DNA of 64,000 nt from Dyadobacter sp. NIV53 (GCF_019711195.1 NZ_CP081299.1:7350501-7414500); one strand, 5' to 3'; positions 41,106-50,253 are shown, numbered from the stretch's first letter. Notes: generated by a model from the letters alone, not told the origin. Numbers and translations are program-made.

Positions 41106-41267
41106 TCAATTTGTCTTTATTAATCCTTCTTTTATTGTTTTCAAAAGTTCTTCTAATGTTAGTCCATTTGAATTAATCGGTCTTACAAGAACAGCCGCTA
41201 GTTCCTGAGTGTTTAAATCATCTCCGTGATTTCTATACACTCTTTCCTTGTTAAATAAATTTTCCAT
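41106..41267 (-). CDS. Small hypothetical protein, 53 aa
   Basis: The ATG at 41267 opens a 53-codon frame beginning MENLFNKERVYRNHGDDLNT. It continues with QELAAVLVRPINSNGLTLEE and a helical basic end. It is followed 19 bases downstream by a strong terminator, which supports a real transcription unit. The sequence is soluble and mostly helical, with no family recognised. It begins with MENL but lacks a double-glycine motif, so I do not call it a bacteriocin. Confidence 0.5.
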   Translation of the reverse strand: MENLFNKERVYRNHGDDLNTQELAAVLVRPINSNGLTLEELLKTIKEGLIKTN

Positions 41268-41612
41268 CTTGGGGTAAATTAAAGAAAAGGAGAAAATCCG
41301 TCACGACTTTGATATACGATTTTTGTCTTTCATAATCCTAGCATATCCAATCCTAAGGCGTTATGCCGACATCTATAACAAACTTTATAGCCTTTAAACA
41401 TAAATTATTGATCCAAAATAGCGAGAAAGAAAAGAGTCGTCATTCGAATACTGAATTATTCTTAGAATATCTTCCTAAAATAAGCTGAGAATCAGATAGA
41501 CGGAATATTTATCAGATTATTTTGCTTTACAAAACACGTGACGGTTTTTATCCCTTCTTTTAATTTACCCCTTAATAGCAGGATTATAGTTTACCCAATG
41601 TTGCCTACTCCT
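41268..41612. other. Spacer upstream of the 53-aa gene
   Basis: About 345 AT-rich bases with no gene seen. It probably contains the promoter of the minus-strand small gene. Confidence 0.35.
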
Positions 41613-42362
41613 CTAAATAGGCTCTTTTCGGATACGTATTTTATCTTCATTTTCGACAAGCCAATTTTCTCCCTTTTCTGTCAAAACGCAGTAGGTGTTA
41701 AAACCGCCATATTGGAAATCATCCTCTATATTAAAATCCATCATTCCTTTTCGTTTTAAGGTGCGATGTGACATATTTGCTGCTGCTAACGTAAAGCCTG
41801 CTTTGTCCATTTGATCTATGACACGAGTAATAATGACCTGTGAGTGGGGGGTAGTTAAGTTTTCTAAAAGAATAACCATAAAGGCAATTTCATGAGGATT
41901 AAGACCTTCTGTTTCAATAAATGGAGATTTCTTAATTTGGTCAGTAAGATTAGAAGTTGAAAGAAAGGCTTTTAATTTTGTTGTTATACTTTTGGCTAGC
42001 AAAGAGAAGTCACTAGAAGATCTGCTCTGATATTCGATGATGCCTTTATGACGGATGTCAAAAGGATATGAATCTTCAGTTCTCTCTTCCTTGCAAGAAA
42101 CCATAACAACTTCTTTACCAAGAGCAAAAGCGTATCCTAGCTCATACCAGACATTGGGATTATTAGTAGTTATATCAGCAAAACACATCTTGGCATCTCT
42201 AATACGTTCTTCAATTTTGTCAATTATAATTCTAGCAGAAGGGTCTTCATCTACCCTATATGGCTCTAATCCACTGTCTCTTATTGCTAGTTCAAATGTG
42301 TCTTTGTATCTCTGATCAAATTTATCCCGATCAAAAGGTTGCATTACAAAACAATACTCCAT
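41613..42362 (-). CDS. TIR / nucleoside-deoxyribosyltransferase-like protein
   Basis: The N-terminal ~130 residues start MEYCFVMQPFDRDKFDQRYK and contain the block CFADITTNNPNVWYELGYAF ALGKEVV. This is the motif of the TIR-like / nucleoside 2-deoxyribosyltransferase fold, with D in ADIT and E in WYELG as the likely active site. Proteins of this fold cleave N-glycosidic bonds, and stand-alone versions occur in phage-defence systems. The C-terminal ~110 residues (NPHEIAFMVILLENLTTPHS ... YCVLTEKGENWLVEN) look like a winged-helix domain. It is flanked by mobile elements. A defence role is only an inference from fold and context. Confidence 0.7.
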   Translation of the reverse strand: MEYCFVMQPFDRDKFDQRYKDTFELAIRDSGLEPYRVDEDPSARIIIDKIEERIRDAKMCFADITTNNPNVWYELGYAFALGKEVVMVSCKEERTEDSYPFDIRHKGIIEYQSRSSSDFSLLAKSITTKLKAFLSTSNLTDQIKKSPFIETEGLNPHEIAFMVILLENLTTPHSQVIITRVIDQMDKAGFTLAAANMSHRTLKRKGMMDFNIEDDFQYGGFNTYCVLTEKGENWLVENEDKIRIRKEPI

Positions 42363-42858
42363 ATTAACAGTAGGTAATTTATTTGCTAGTAGTCAAAAAT
42401 AAGAAAAATTCAATCTATTATATCTGCTTCTGGAGTAAATAATCATAACAAAACCCAGAATTAAGATCTGGACATATGCTACTGAAATTGGTTGACACTT
42501 AGCCGGTTTTCGCATATCCGGCCGGGTATTGCACGTTTCCAAAACGTATTTTTTTGTACGGGTACCACTTTAATGGGAGTGGTCCAGTCCGGTGATGTGC
42601 CTGGTGAGGGGTTAAATAGCCGATGGAAGCGTGTGGCCGCATGGCGTTATAGTTGTTGATGGCTCTCTCAACTGCCTCTCTTGCTTCTGAAAAAGAAACA
42701 AAACCTCTGATACCAAAGTCTTCTTTCAGCATCCGGAACACCCGTTCTGCCATGGCATTTTCGTTGGGATCACCGCTTTGGGTCATGCTGATGGTCACAC
42801 CGTTATCTCTCAGCCGGTCAACATATTTCCATGAGCAGTATTGTACGCCCCGGTCTGA

Positions 42859-42874
42859 CCGGGTCGCCGGAGCG
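42859..42874 (+). repeat. GC-rich hairpin micro-insertion, copy 7 (16 bp)
   Basis: The plus strand reads CCGGGTCGCCGGAGCG: stem CCGG/CCGG, loop GTCG, tail AGCG. Removing exactly 16 bases restores HHSDRGVQYCS, the catalytic HSDRG motif of IS3 transposases. It is followed by AT rather than GT. Confidence 0.85.
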
Positions 42875-43045
42875 ATGGTGAATCAGGGGTTTGTCAGATT
42901 TTCCTCGTGACAAAAGTGCCATGTCCAAAGCCTGTACCGATCCCCTGGCCTGCATGGTTTTGTCCAGGTGCCAGCCGACAATTTTACGCGAATACGCATC
43001 CATAATCACGGACAGGTAAACAAAAATTGAACCCAGTGGGATATA

Positions 43046-43061
43046 AGCGGCCGCCGCTGCG
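43046..43061 (+). repeat. GC-rich hairpin micro-insertion, copy 6 (15-16 bp)
   Basis: AGCGGCCGCCGCTGCG folds as AGCGG/CCGCT around CCG, followed by GCG. Removing 15 bases (43047-43061) restores ADMTYIPLG. With the insert the protein gains a run of alanines. It is followed by GT. Confidence 0.75.
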
Positions 43062-43468
43062 GTCATGTCTGCCACCCAGAGCATATTGGGCCGGTTCGGG
43101 ACTACATTTTTTGCCCGGTTCGGGTATTTGTAATAACAATGGTCAAAGTCAGTGGTTTTAACCAGTTTTCTTTTCTTGATTGATAATAAATTACTGTCTT
43201 TCAGTAGCTTATGCAATTTATCCCTTCCAGTTTAAGCTGGTGCTTCAGGATAAAATCCTGCATAACCTCATGCAGTTTTGCAGTCCCGATCCCGGGAATC
43301 TTGTGCCGGATTCGCCGGACTTCTTCCAGAATCAGATTCTTTTGAAAATATTTTTTCTCCTGACGCCCGGCAGCCGCATACCAGGCTTGTCTTGATAAAC
43401 CGAACAACTTACACAACTGCTCCATACCCGTAAGAGGGTAGCGACGGGTCAGTTTTTCAGTTGATCGG

Positions 43469-43484
43469 TCGGTCCGCCGATGCG
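43469..43484 (+). repeat. Hairpin micro-insertion, copy 5 (15-16 bp)
   Basis: TCGGTCCGCCGATGCG has stem TCGG/CCGA, loop TCCG and tail TGCG. The stem differs from the other copies by a compensatory pair. Compared with IS-B (37245-37265), 15 extra bases lie between GTCTGGC and the sequence before CTGAAAAACTGACCC. Confidence 0.7.
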
Positions 43485-43494
43485 GCCAGACTTT

Positions 43495-43877
43495 TTTAGG
43501 ATCGGAATTTTAAACCGCGCTGGCGGCCCAGTCTTCCTCCGCAATCTGGATGGCAATTTCAAAGGCTTCGGCTTTGAGCCGCAGGAATTTGTTTTCTTTT
43601 TCAGCTTCCGAAAGCTGCTTTTCCAGCGCTTTCAGGTAAGATGCATCAGTTTTCTTTTTCATAGTCTGCTTAAAAAATGAATGGGAAGATAAATGACGTT
43701 TTAAACGGTGTCTGAAATACCACCTGTTTAGCCGGCGGAGCTCTGTCGGTGAAATGTGCAGATGTTGATGGATCTCATGCTTGTCTGATATTTCAGCACG
43801 ATAAATTTCCACAACTTTTCTCTTAAAAGATACAGAATGCCTGCTTTTTTATTCCTTTGTAATACGTTAATATACAT
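43495..43877 (-). pseudogene. IS3-family transposase OrfA, broken (IS-C)
   Basis: The sequence is homologous to the IS-B OrfA. The start at 43877 (MYINVLQRNKK) shifts frame after one A is lost near 43850. The main body MEIYRAEISDKHEIHQHLHI to AIQIAEED is open at 43510-43812. The C-terminus is interrupted by the 16-bp hairpin at 43516-43531, which replaces EEEFKIPILKK with EEDWAASAV and a stop. The downstream slippery heptamer (43491-43497) is therefore no longer reached in frame. Confidence 0.85.
43516..43531 (-). repeat. GC-rich hairpin micro-insertion, copy 4 (16 bp)
   Basis: The minus strand reads CTGGGCCGCCAGCGCG: stem CTGG/CCAG (a compensatory change from CCGG/CCGG), loop GCCG, tail CGCG. 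Removing 16 bases gives GAGGAAGAGTTTAAAATTCC, encoding EEEFKIP. IS-B encodes EEELKIP at the same place. It is followed by GT. Confidence 0.85.
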
Positions 43878-44210
43878 GATATTACGAGTTTAATGTACAC
43901 TAAAACCAGTAGCATATGGGAGTTTTCATAACCGGCGTTATGATAAAAATTCGAGTCAAAAGAATATATATAAAGCTAACTCCAAATACCGTTTTAGTCT
44001 GTCGATTTTCGAACTGGAATTTCCTTTTGCTAAAATAAGATAGTTGGCTAGCGTTATTTTATGCGGGTTGTGGGCTCCTTTGATCCCTTCAATGTTAGAA
44101 TTCTTCTTGACGTCCAAGCATGAATCGTGCCGTTAAATAAGTTTTTGATATTAATAGTATAAATGGCGTAAAAAGTAGAGTTCTTGCGACAAACCTCTAT
44201 CTTAACTATT

Positions 44211-44753
44211 ATGAACAAAAGTTTATTTCTCTTAAAAGATTTCCTGTTTAAAGTCTTCCTAATGCTATCATTGTCAGCGATTTTAACAATTTTTACTGCT
44301 AACAATGTAATTTCGCAAAACACATTAGTTGTGGGTAGAATTAAGGTTGGACAGCAATCCAATGTATACAAACAAGTTAAGATTACTGGTTGTGAATACA
44401 CTTACAAGCCACAAGTCGTTGCATCTCCAACTACTAGCATCACAGAAGTTATCAAAGAAACCAAGACTAAAGATGGTGAGACCGAGATCACTGTAAAAGA
44501 AGTTCTTACTTACAAAGGAACGATCGGATTTAAAATTAAGAAAGACACTACCATATCCATTAATTATAAGGGGTTTGCAGAGGGTAAGGCAGATTTTTAT
44601 TTGGATGAGAAGGATAAATCGAAGCTTTACATTAGCTATTGGCTAAATAAACAGCACAAAGTTGATAAGAGTAAGCAATTAAAGTTTTACAAACCCATTT
44701 ACGACTGTACCGGTAAGATTGGACTTGCTACCTTTAAGCGGACACTGAGTTAA
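44211..44753 (+). pseudogene. N-terminal half of a secreted protein gene split by IS-E
   Basis: The ATG at 44211 starts MNKSLFLLKDFLFKVFLMLS, a signal peptide or membrane anchor ending near VISQ. It is followed by a lysine-rich beta protein (VGRIKVGQQSNVYKQVKITG ... YISYWLNKQHKVDKS). The authentic sequence runs to about 44733 (..YDCTGKIGLAT) and then enters the left end of IS-E, which adds FKRTLS and a stop. Joining 44733 to 45973 keeps the frame with the ORF beyond the IS. The intact protein would have about 416 residues. I do not recognise the family. Confidence 0.75.
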
Positions 44754-44778
44754 GGGAAACTTTTATAACTTAACACTT

Positions 44779-45093
44779 ATGTCTGGAGAAAGAAGAGTAT
44801 TTGACAAGGAGTTCAAACTAATGAGTGTTGAACTAAGCAACAGCCGCACAGACCTTAGTGCATTGGCAAAAGAATTAGATGTTCCGCCGGCAATGCTATA
44901 CCGCTGGCGCAGAGAACTTTCTGCGAAACAAAATGGCAGCTTCCCTGGCAACGGAAAGGTGATTTTGAGCGAAACGGAACAGGAATTGGCCCGGCTAAGG
45001 AAAGAACTTCGTGACACACAACTTGAACGAGATATCTTAAAAAAGGCTGTCGGCATTTTCTCCAGGAGCGATGGCAAATATTCCGGTTCATAA
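44779..45093 (+). CDS. IS3-family transposase OrfA (IS-E)
   Basis: A 104-residue HTH_Tnp_1-type OrfA (GERRVFDKEFKLMSVELS; DVPPAMLYRWRREL) with a C-terminal coil. A-AAA-AAG at 45039-45045 allows a -1 slip from ILKKAVGIF into GCRHFLQERWQIFRFIKDYR, which leads directly into orfB. It is of a different IS3 subgroup from IS-A to IS-D. Confidence 0.88.
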   Translation: MSGERRVFDKEFKLMSVELSNSRTDLSALAKELDVPPAMLYRWRRELSAKQNGSFPGNGKVILSETEQELARLRKELRDTQLERDILKKAVGIFSRSDGKYSGS

Positions 45094-45125
45094 AGGATTA
45101 CCGGAAAATATTTCCCATTGAGAAA

Positions 45126-45955
45126 ATGTGCATGGTTTTTAAGGTAAGCAGAAGCAGGTTTTATACTTGGTTGAGCAGTGAATTATCAAATGCAGCCATT
45201 GAAAACCAGGCTCTTACTGAAAAAATCAGGGTTATTCATAGTAAAAGTAAACAAACATACGGAAGCCCCAGGGTCACTCGGGAGTTGATTAAGCAGGATG
45301 TAAAAGTGTCTCGTCCGAGGGTTGCCAGACTGATGAAAAAAGCAAAAATAAGAAGCATTGTTAAGAAAAAATTCCGCATCACAACGGATTCTGAGCATAA
45401 ATATCCGGTTGTGGAAAATAAGCTTAACAGGCAATTCAAAGTGGATAAAATAGCCACTGCGTGGGTATCTGATATAACGTATATTAAGACGACACAAGGC
45501 TGGCTATATCTCACCATGATACTGGATTTAGCTGATAGGAAAATAGTAGGATGGGCACTTAGCTCAACCATGAAAGCCATTGATACTGTGATACCTGCAT
45601 GGAAAATGGCTTGTAAAAATAGAAGTATTACAAGTGAATTAATTTTCCACTCGGATCGGGGAATTCAATATGCTTGCAATGAATTTAAAAGCTTGCTGGA
45701 TAAAAACCCCTTGTTATTAGAAGCATGAGTCGAAAGGGAAATTGCTGGGATAATGCGGTTGCAGAGAGCTTTTTTAAGACTTTAAAAGCAGAATGTGTTT
45801 ACCAAAATACCTTTATCAATAAGCAGCAGGCGGCAGTAATTGTATTCGAGTATATTGAAACCTGGTATAATAAAAAAAGGATTCATTCTGCTCTAGGATA
45901 TGTCTCACCGAAAGAATTTGAAGAACTTTTAAACAAACAGAAAATTGCGGCTTAA
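45126..45955 (+). pseudogene. IS3-family transposase OrfB with one-base deletion (IS-E)
   Basis: The DDE transposase is split into 45126-45728 (MCMVFKVSRSRFYTWLSS ... VSDITYIKT ... FHSDRGIQYA) and 45725-45955 (MSRKGNCWDNAVAESFFKTL, carrying the catalytic Glu). An extra C in the four-C run at 45707-45710 would give NPLVIRSMSRKGNCWDN, the usual family sequence. The lesion is recent or technical. Confidence 0.85.
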
Positions 45956-45974
45956 CCATTTGTCCGCTTAACTA

Positions 45975-46697
45975 TTGCAATTCCAGATTGATGCGGCAAA
46001 AAGTTTAAGCGTTGACCTAGATCCCTTACAAACTGATGCCTTGTTTAATGGTGAGAAGATTTCAGTGGATAAATTTAACGCTAATGATGAATGGGTTAAA
46101 AATTCAGAAAGGGTCGAAGTATTAAAAGCTAATGGTAGTCCGGACTATTATATCGTTGATAGGTATAACCAGGATTCTAAATACATTATGAAGTTAGAAG
46201 TTAGAGAATTTGTGTCTTATTCCTATCCTTCTTTCGGGATATCAGCCATCACAATACCAATCAAAGTTCGGCCTGAATTTTCCAAAGGAGAAGTGGTTGT
46301 TCCCGGTGAGGCAGTTGCTGCCCTGAATATTGGGGCTTTTGGAAGCTATCGCCTTACGAAAAAGCATATCAAGAATGATTTAGGTACATATAAGGCGATT
46401 GATAAGGCTTCACTTCAAGCTGGACCGTTTCTGTCGACTTCCGTAGTATCATTAGATAACAAAAATACAACAGTTGGTGACAAACCACTTGATAGTACTT
46501 CAACACGAACTTTGGCAGCCATTAGTGCCGGTTTAGGGATAACTGGAAATTTCAAAGGACTTCAAATTGGATTTTTTGGAGGGTGGGATTTTGGAATAGG
46601 AAAACAAACTAAAAACTGGAACCAGCAAGGCAAAGTTTGGTGGGGTTTCGGTATTGGTTATAAAATCACTGATTTCTTTGCTCAAAAATCTGATTAA
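45975..46697 (+). pseudogene. C-terminal half of the gene split by IS-E
   Basis: This continues the protein begun at 44211: QFQIDAAKSLSVDLDPLQTD, then a stretch of alternating hydrophobic residues rich in glycine and aromatics (ALNIGAFGSYRLTKK, ISAGLGITGNFKGLQIGFFG, KVWWGFGIGYKITDFF). This suggests outer-membrane beta strands. It has no start of its own apart from a TTG and is probably not expressed as a functional protein. Confidence 0.7.
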
Positions 46698-46969
46698 TGC
46701 ATCTTCAAAACTCAATCGAGCTTGCAGATAAGTTGTATAATAAGAACTGGAGTGATTTTAGAAATAGTATCTAAAAATTGCTGGGCAATAATGTTTTTGG
46801 ATCCTATCTTGTTTGGTCCAAAAAGCCATACCTTTTTGAGCCATCACCAATATCCCTTAACAAAGTTATATTCAGTGCTAAATTGATAGCCCAAAAAGTA
46901 GGTTCAGAAAATAATTTACAATAATATTATTGATACTGACTTTTTGATACCAGTCATGTAGGTTTTGAA

Positions 46970-48007
46970 TTAAACTGAATCTTTTTCCTCGTTTGTAAGA
47001 GCTTCAAGTTCCTTTTCAAGCTCTTCGATGCTGGGAAGTTTTCCCTTAAGATTTTTGGGAATGCTATCAGTGATCTTGTATTCTGAAATTCCGATAGGTT
47101 TATTTATATCCTTCAAAGCATATTCAGCAACTACCTTGTTCTTATCCTGGCAAATCAAAAGACCGATGCTTGGTTGATCCAGGTCGGTTTTTAGAACATC
47201 ATCCACCACAGAAAGGTAAAAATTTAATTTCCCGGCATATTCCGGAATAAACTTTCCGGTCTTTAGTTCTATAACCACATAAGACCTAAGCTTTAAATGG
47301 TAAAAAAGCAGATCAATATAAAAATCAGAGCCTGCGACATCCAGGTGGTATTGCCTTCCTACAAAAGCAAAGCCTGCTCCCAATTCTAATAAGAATTTAA
47401 CAATATGGTCTGTTAATGCATTTTCCAGATCCTTCTCTTTGTAATCGTCAGCCAGAGATATGAAGTCAAACAGGTAAGGATCTTTCGTAACTTGTTGCGC
47501 CAGATCAGACTGGGTAGGAGGGAGACGGTTTGCAAAATTGGTAATGGCTTTGCCTTTCCTTTTTAAATAACCGGATTCAATCTGCATGACCATGATATCT
47601 CTTGACCACCCATTCCTCGCTGTTTCCTGGATGTAAAATAGCCTGTCGCTTTCATTCTTTACTTTACCTAGCAAGGTAATATGATGGTACCAGGTAATTT
47701 GTGCAAGTGACGCTTGCACAAATTTAGGATCCGAATAGGCCTTAGCGAATTGTCGCATGTATTTAAGGTTTCTCACTGATAGACCATGCATATCTGCAAA
47801 TTCACTTTTTAAATCTTTCGCAAGCTGTTCGATTACCTTCGACCCCCATCCGGACTGATCCTGCTGATCCAGAATTGTTTTCCCGATTTTCCAGTAAAGC
47901 AAAAGCATCTCTGCATTTGCCGATAGCAGCGCTTTCAAACGGCTCTGCCGTATGGCAACTTTTAGCTCAGAAAGAATTAAGGGATACTGATCAGGCAAAG
48001 CACTCAT
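46970..48007 (-). CDS. YhcG-family PDDEXK nuclease (DUF1016)
   Basis: A 345-residue protein with the two-part YhcG layout. The N-terminal DUF1016-type helical domain (residues ~1-170) contains LLYWKIGKTILDQQ and GLSVRNLKYMRQFA. The C-terminal PD-(D/E)XK nuclease domain has FVGRQYHLDVAGSDFYIDLL FYH and YVVIELKTGKF, in which D of DFYIDLLF and ELK are the catalytic residues. Relatives are often carried on mobile or restriction-modification islands. No methylase or partner gene is adjacent, so the target is unknown. Confidence 0.9.
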   Translation of the reverse strand: MSALPDQYPLILSELKVAIRQSRLKALLSANAEMLLLYWKIGKTILDQQDQSGWGSKVIEQLAKDLKSEFADMHGLSVRNLKYMRQFAKAYSDPKFVQASLAQITWYHHITLLGKVKNESDRLFYIQETARNGWSRDIMVMQIESGYLKRKGKAITNFANRLPPTQSDLAQQVTKDPYLFDFISLADDYKEKDLENALTDHIVKFLLELGAGFAFVGRQYHLDVAGSDFYIDLLFYHLKLRSYVVIELKTGKFIPEYAGKLNFYLSVVDDVLKTDLDQPSIGLLICQDKNKVVAEYALKDINKPIGISEYKITDSIPKNLKGKLPSIEELEKELEALTNEEKDSV

Positions 48008-48447
48008 TGTTATCTTCCCATTTGTTAAGTTGCCAATATAAGAACATTGGTGGGGAAAAAGAATAGGACTTCATTATTGAAAAATCAAAAGCAAATGGAT
48101 TTGAATAAGTATCAGGCTTAGCTACGAAGCTAAAAGCATGTCTAATGAATTTTATAAAAATAATCTTTAGACCAAATAATATTTTGTTGTATAACAGTTT
48201 TTTATGTTGAATAGGACGTATAGCGTATTGAGTTATACTGGTTGTTTTATATAAAATATCAGGGTAGGGTAGTGCAAACTGTCAACATAGTTCCGTAACC
48301 AATAAGTTTTTTTGAAAGTATTTTACTTAAAATTACTCAACTCAAATAATTATGCTATGTTAAAAATTTCATTGTGTTGATTCTATTATTTCACCCTTAC
48401 AATCATTGACTCATAATACTGAATTGGCGAAAATGAAACTGGAAAAT
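48008..48447. other. Spacer between TPR gene and YhcG gene
   Basis: About 440 AT-rich bases. I see no gene, repeat or clear terminator. Confidence 0.4.
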
Positions 48448-50253
48448 TTAAAGATCTAATCTTAATTTTTCTTGAAATATCTGTTCAGCCTTACCAAATC
48501 GACCGGTGTCCTTATAAATACTCTCCAAATTATTTAGCGAGAAAACCATACCAGACTGGTATGTAGCAGGGGTTATAGTCTCTAATTGTCGGTATATGAA
48601 TAAAGCCTCTGTAAATACCTCCTCAGCCTTGTCAAAATGCTTAATATCTTTATAAAAAATACCAATTTCATTTAAAGAGTTTGCCACATGCCCCTGGTAA
48701 CTAAATGAGTCTTCCTTCGCTAATTGTCGGTATATCAGTAAGGACTCCTGATACATCTTCTCTGCCTCGTCAAAACGCTTGACACCATTATATAAACGGC
48801 CAAGGATGCTCAGAGAATGAGGAACATCAATCTGGTAAACATGTGGGTCAGCCAATGCTAATTGCCGAAATATCTGTAAATGTTCCAGATAGGCCTGCTC
48901 TGACTTATCAAAGCGCAACGTTTCACAATATAGAATTCCTAAGTTGCTTAATAATTCTATTACTTCTGCAAGATAAAGATCGGGATTGCCCACTGCTAAT
49001 TGCCGGTATAAGCATAAGGACTCCTGATAGGCCTGTTCTGCGTTGTCAAGTCGCCCTACTTCATTGTAGTAATTACCCAGGTTGTTCAGGGATAATGCCA
49101 TATTTGCCTGATAGTTATCAGGTTTAGTCATTGCTAATTGCCGGTATATACTAAAAGAATCCAGATAGGCCTGCTCTGCGTTATCAGGGTGCCCGGTGCT
49201 ATCGAAGAGAACACCAATGTTGTTCAGAGACAATGCTATTTGAGCCTTATAAGCATCCGAGTCGACCATCTCTAACTGTCGGTATAAATGTAAAGACTCC
49301 TGGTAGGCCTGTTTTGCATCGTCAAAACGTTTGGTTTTATAGTAAAGACTGCCCCAATTGTTCATGGACATAGCTACATCTGCCTGATATTTGTAAGGAT
49401 TGGCTGCTGCTAAATGCTGATATATCCGCAACGACTCTTGAAGAGCCTGCTCTGTGTCGTCAAAGCGCTTGGCTTTCATGTATAGAACGCCCAGGTCATT
49501 CAAAGACATTGCTATGTCTGCCTGATAAGCATCCGGATTGGTGGTTTCTAGCTTCATGTAAATTTGTAAAGATTTCTGGCGGGCATGCTCTGCTTTACCA
49601 AAATTTCCGATTTCATAGTAAATGTCACCCAGATTTTTCAAAGACAAGGCTACATTTTTCTGGTAAACATCCGGGGAACTAATCTCTAACTGTTCGTATA
49701 TATGTATTGACTCTGTGAAATGTTGCTTAGCCTGATCAAAGTGTCCTGTTTCCTTACAGACATTGCCAAGGTTTTGTAGAGACAATGCCACTTCTGCCAG
49801 GTATTCACCTTGATTAGCCGTTTCCAGCTGCCGGTATATTTCTAATACTTCTTCATATAATGGCAATCCAAGGATAAACTGATCGTTTTCTTTTAAAAAA
49901 TTCGTATAAATCTTTAGATTCTCAACATTTCGCTCTGCCCTAAGGGACTGCTCAAAACAATCCAGGGTTTTATTGAAGCAGTCTGCCCTCTGGTTATTGA
50001 TGGCGGCCAGTTGAGCTAAAATTAAAAACTCATTTGCTCTGTCTTTAAGACTTTGATCTGTTTCACTTTCTTTCTTTTGTATCTTTTCCTGACTTTCAAG
50101 CAAGGTATCAAGCTCAGTACTCATTGTTTCAAAATCCAATACATTCTGCGCTGCCTGGAGATCTCCTGCTTTAAAATATTGCCTTGCCATATGCAAACGA
50201 TCAGTCATTATTGGGATCCGAGAAAACAGCCCAGCCAAACTTAGGACATACAT
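48448..50253 (-). CDS. Tetratricopeptide-repeat protein
   Basis: A 601-residue cytoplasmic protein made almost entirely of about ten 42-residue TPR_10/Kinesin-light-chain-type repeats. The pattern is (A).SLNNLG.LY.. ..F..AEQAYQESL.IYRQLA ..P..YQ.DVA. An N-terminal helical segment (residues 1-130) precedes them. It is a protein-interaction scaffold. The upstream 90 bases are open in the same frame except for one TAG at 50311-50313. The 69-codon ORF at 50311-50520 is therefore the natural N-terminus, and this ORF is the rest of a longer gene. Confidence 0.85.
   Translation of the reverse strand: MYVLSLAGLFSRIPIMTDRLHMARQYFKAGDLQAAQNVLDFETMSTELDTLLESQEKIQKKESETDQSLKDRANEFLILAQLAAINNQRADCFNKTLDCFEQSLRAERNVENLKIYTNFLKENDQFILGLPLYEEVLEIYRQLETANQGEYLAEVALSLQNLGNVCKETGHFDQAKQHFTESIHIYEQLEISSPDVYQKNVALSLKNLGDIYYEIGNFGKAEHARQKSLQIYMKLETTNPDAYQADIAMSLNDLGVLYMKAKRFDDTEQALQESLRIYQHLAAANPYKYQADVAMSMNNWGSLYYKTKRFDDAKQAYQESLHLYRQLEMVDSDAYKAQIALSLNNIGVLFDSTGHPDNAEQAYLDSFSIYRQLAMTKPDNYQANMALSLNNLGNYYNEVGRLDNAEQAYQESLCLYRQLAVGNPDLYLAEVIELLSNLGILYCETLRFDKSEQAYLEHLQIFRQLALADPHVYQIDVPHSLSILGRLYNGVKRFDEAEKMYQESLLIYRQLAKEDSFSYQGHVANSLNEIGIFYKDIKHFDKAEEVFTEALFIYRQLETITPATYQSGMVFSLNNLESIYKDTGRFGKAEQIFQEKLRLDL

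Larger units (their letters stand above)
42499..43443 (-). pseudogene. IS3-family transposase OrfB, broken (IS-C)
   Basis: Three successive frames encode the IS3 integrase. They are MEQLCKLFGLSRQAWYAAAG (43201-43425), MHKLLKDSNLLSIKKRKLVK to KPLIHH (42818-43216), and TISMTQSGDPNENAMAERVF to the end (42499-42798). The first break is a one-base loss (KLGRDKLH expected, KLEGINC found). The second is the 16-bp hairpin at 42859-42874, which splits HH|SDRGVQYCS at the second catalytic Asp. A further 15-bp in-frame insert turns ADMTYIPLG into ADMTAAAAAYIPLG beside the first catalytic Asp. Confidence 0.88.
42473..43918 (-). mobile_element. IS-C: complete IS3 element disrupted by four hairpin insertions
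   Basis: The ends are exact: CATATGCTACTG at 42473-42484 and its inverse at 43907-43918. They are flanked by GGA on both sides (42470-42472 and 43919-43921), which fits the usual 3-bp IS3 target duplication. The whole element is therefore present as it inserted. Internally it is a close relative of IS-B but carries four GC-rich 15-16 bp inserts plus small one-base deletions, so neither orfA nor orfB is intact. Confidence 0.9.
44734..45971 (+). mobile_element. IS-E: IS3-family element inside a gene
   Basis: The inverted ends are TTAAGCGGACA (44734-44744) and TGTCCGCTTAA (45961-45971), with further similarity inward (GTTAAG). It encodes orfA and orfB in one direction. It sits inside an open reading frame. 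No exact target duplication was found. Confidence 0.8.
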
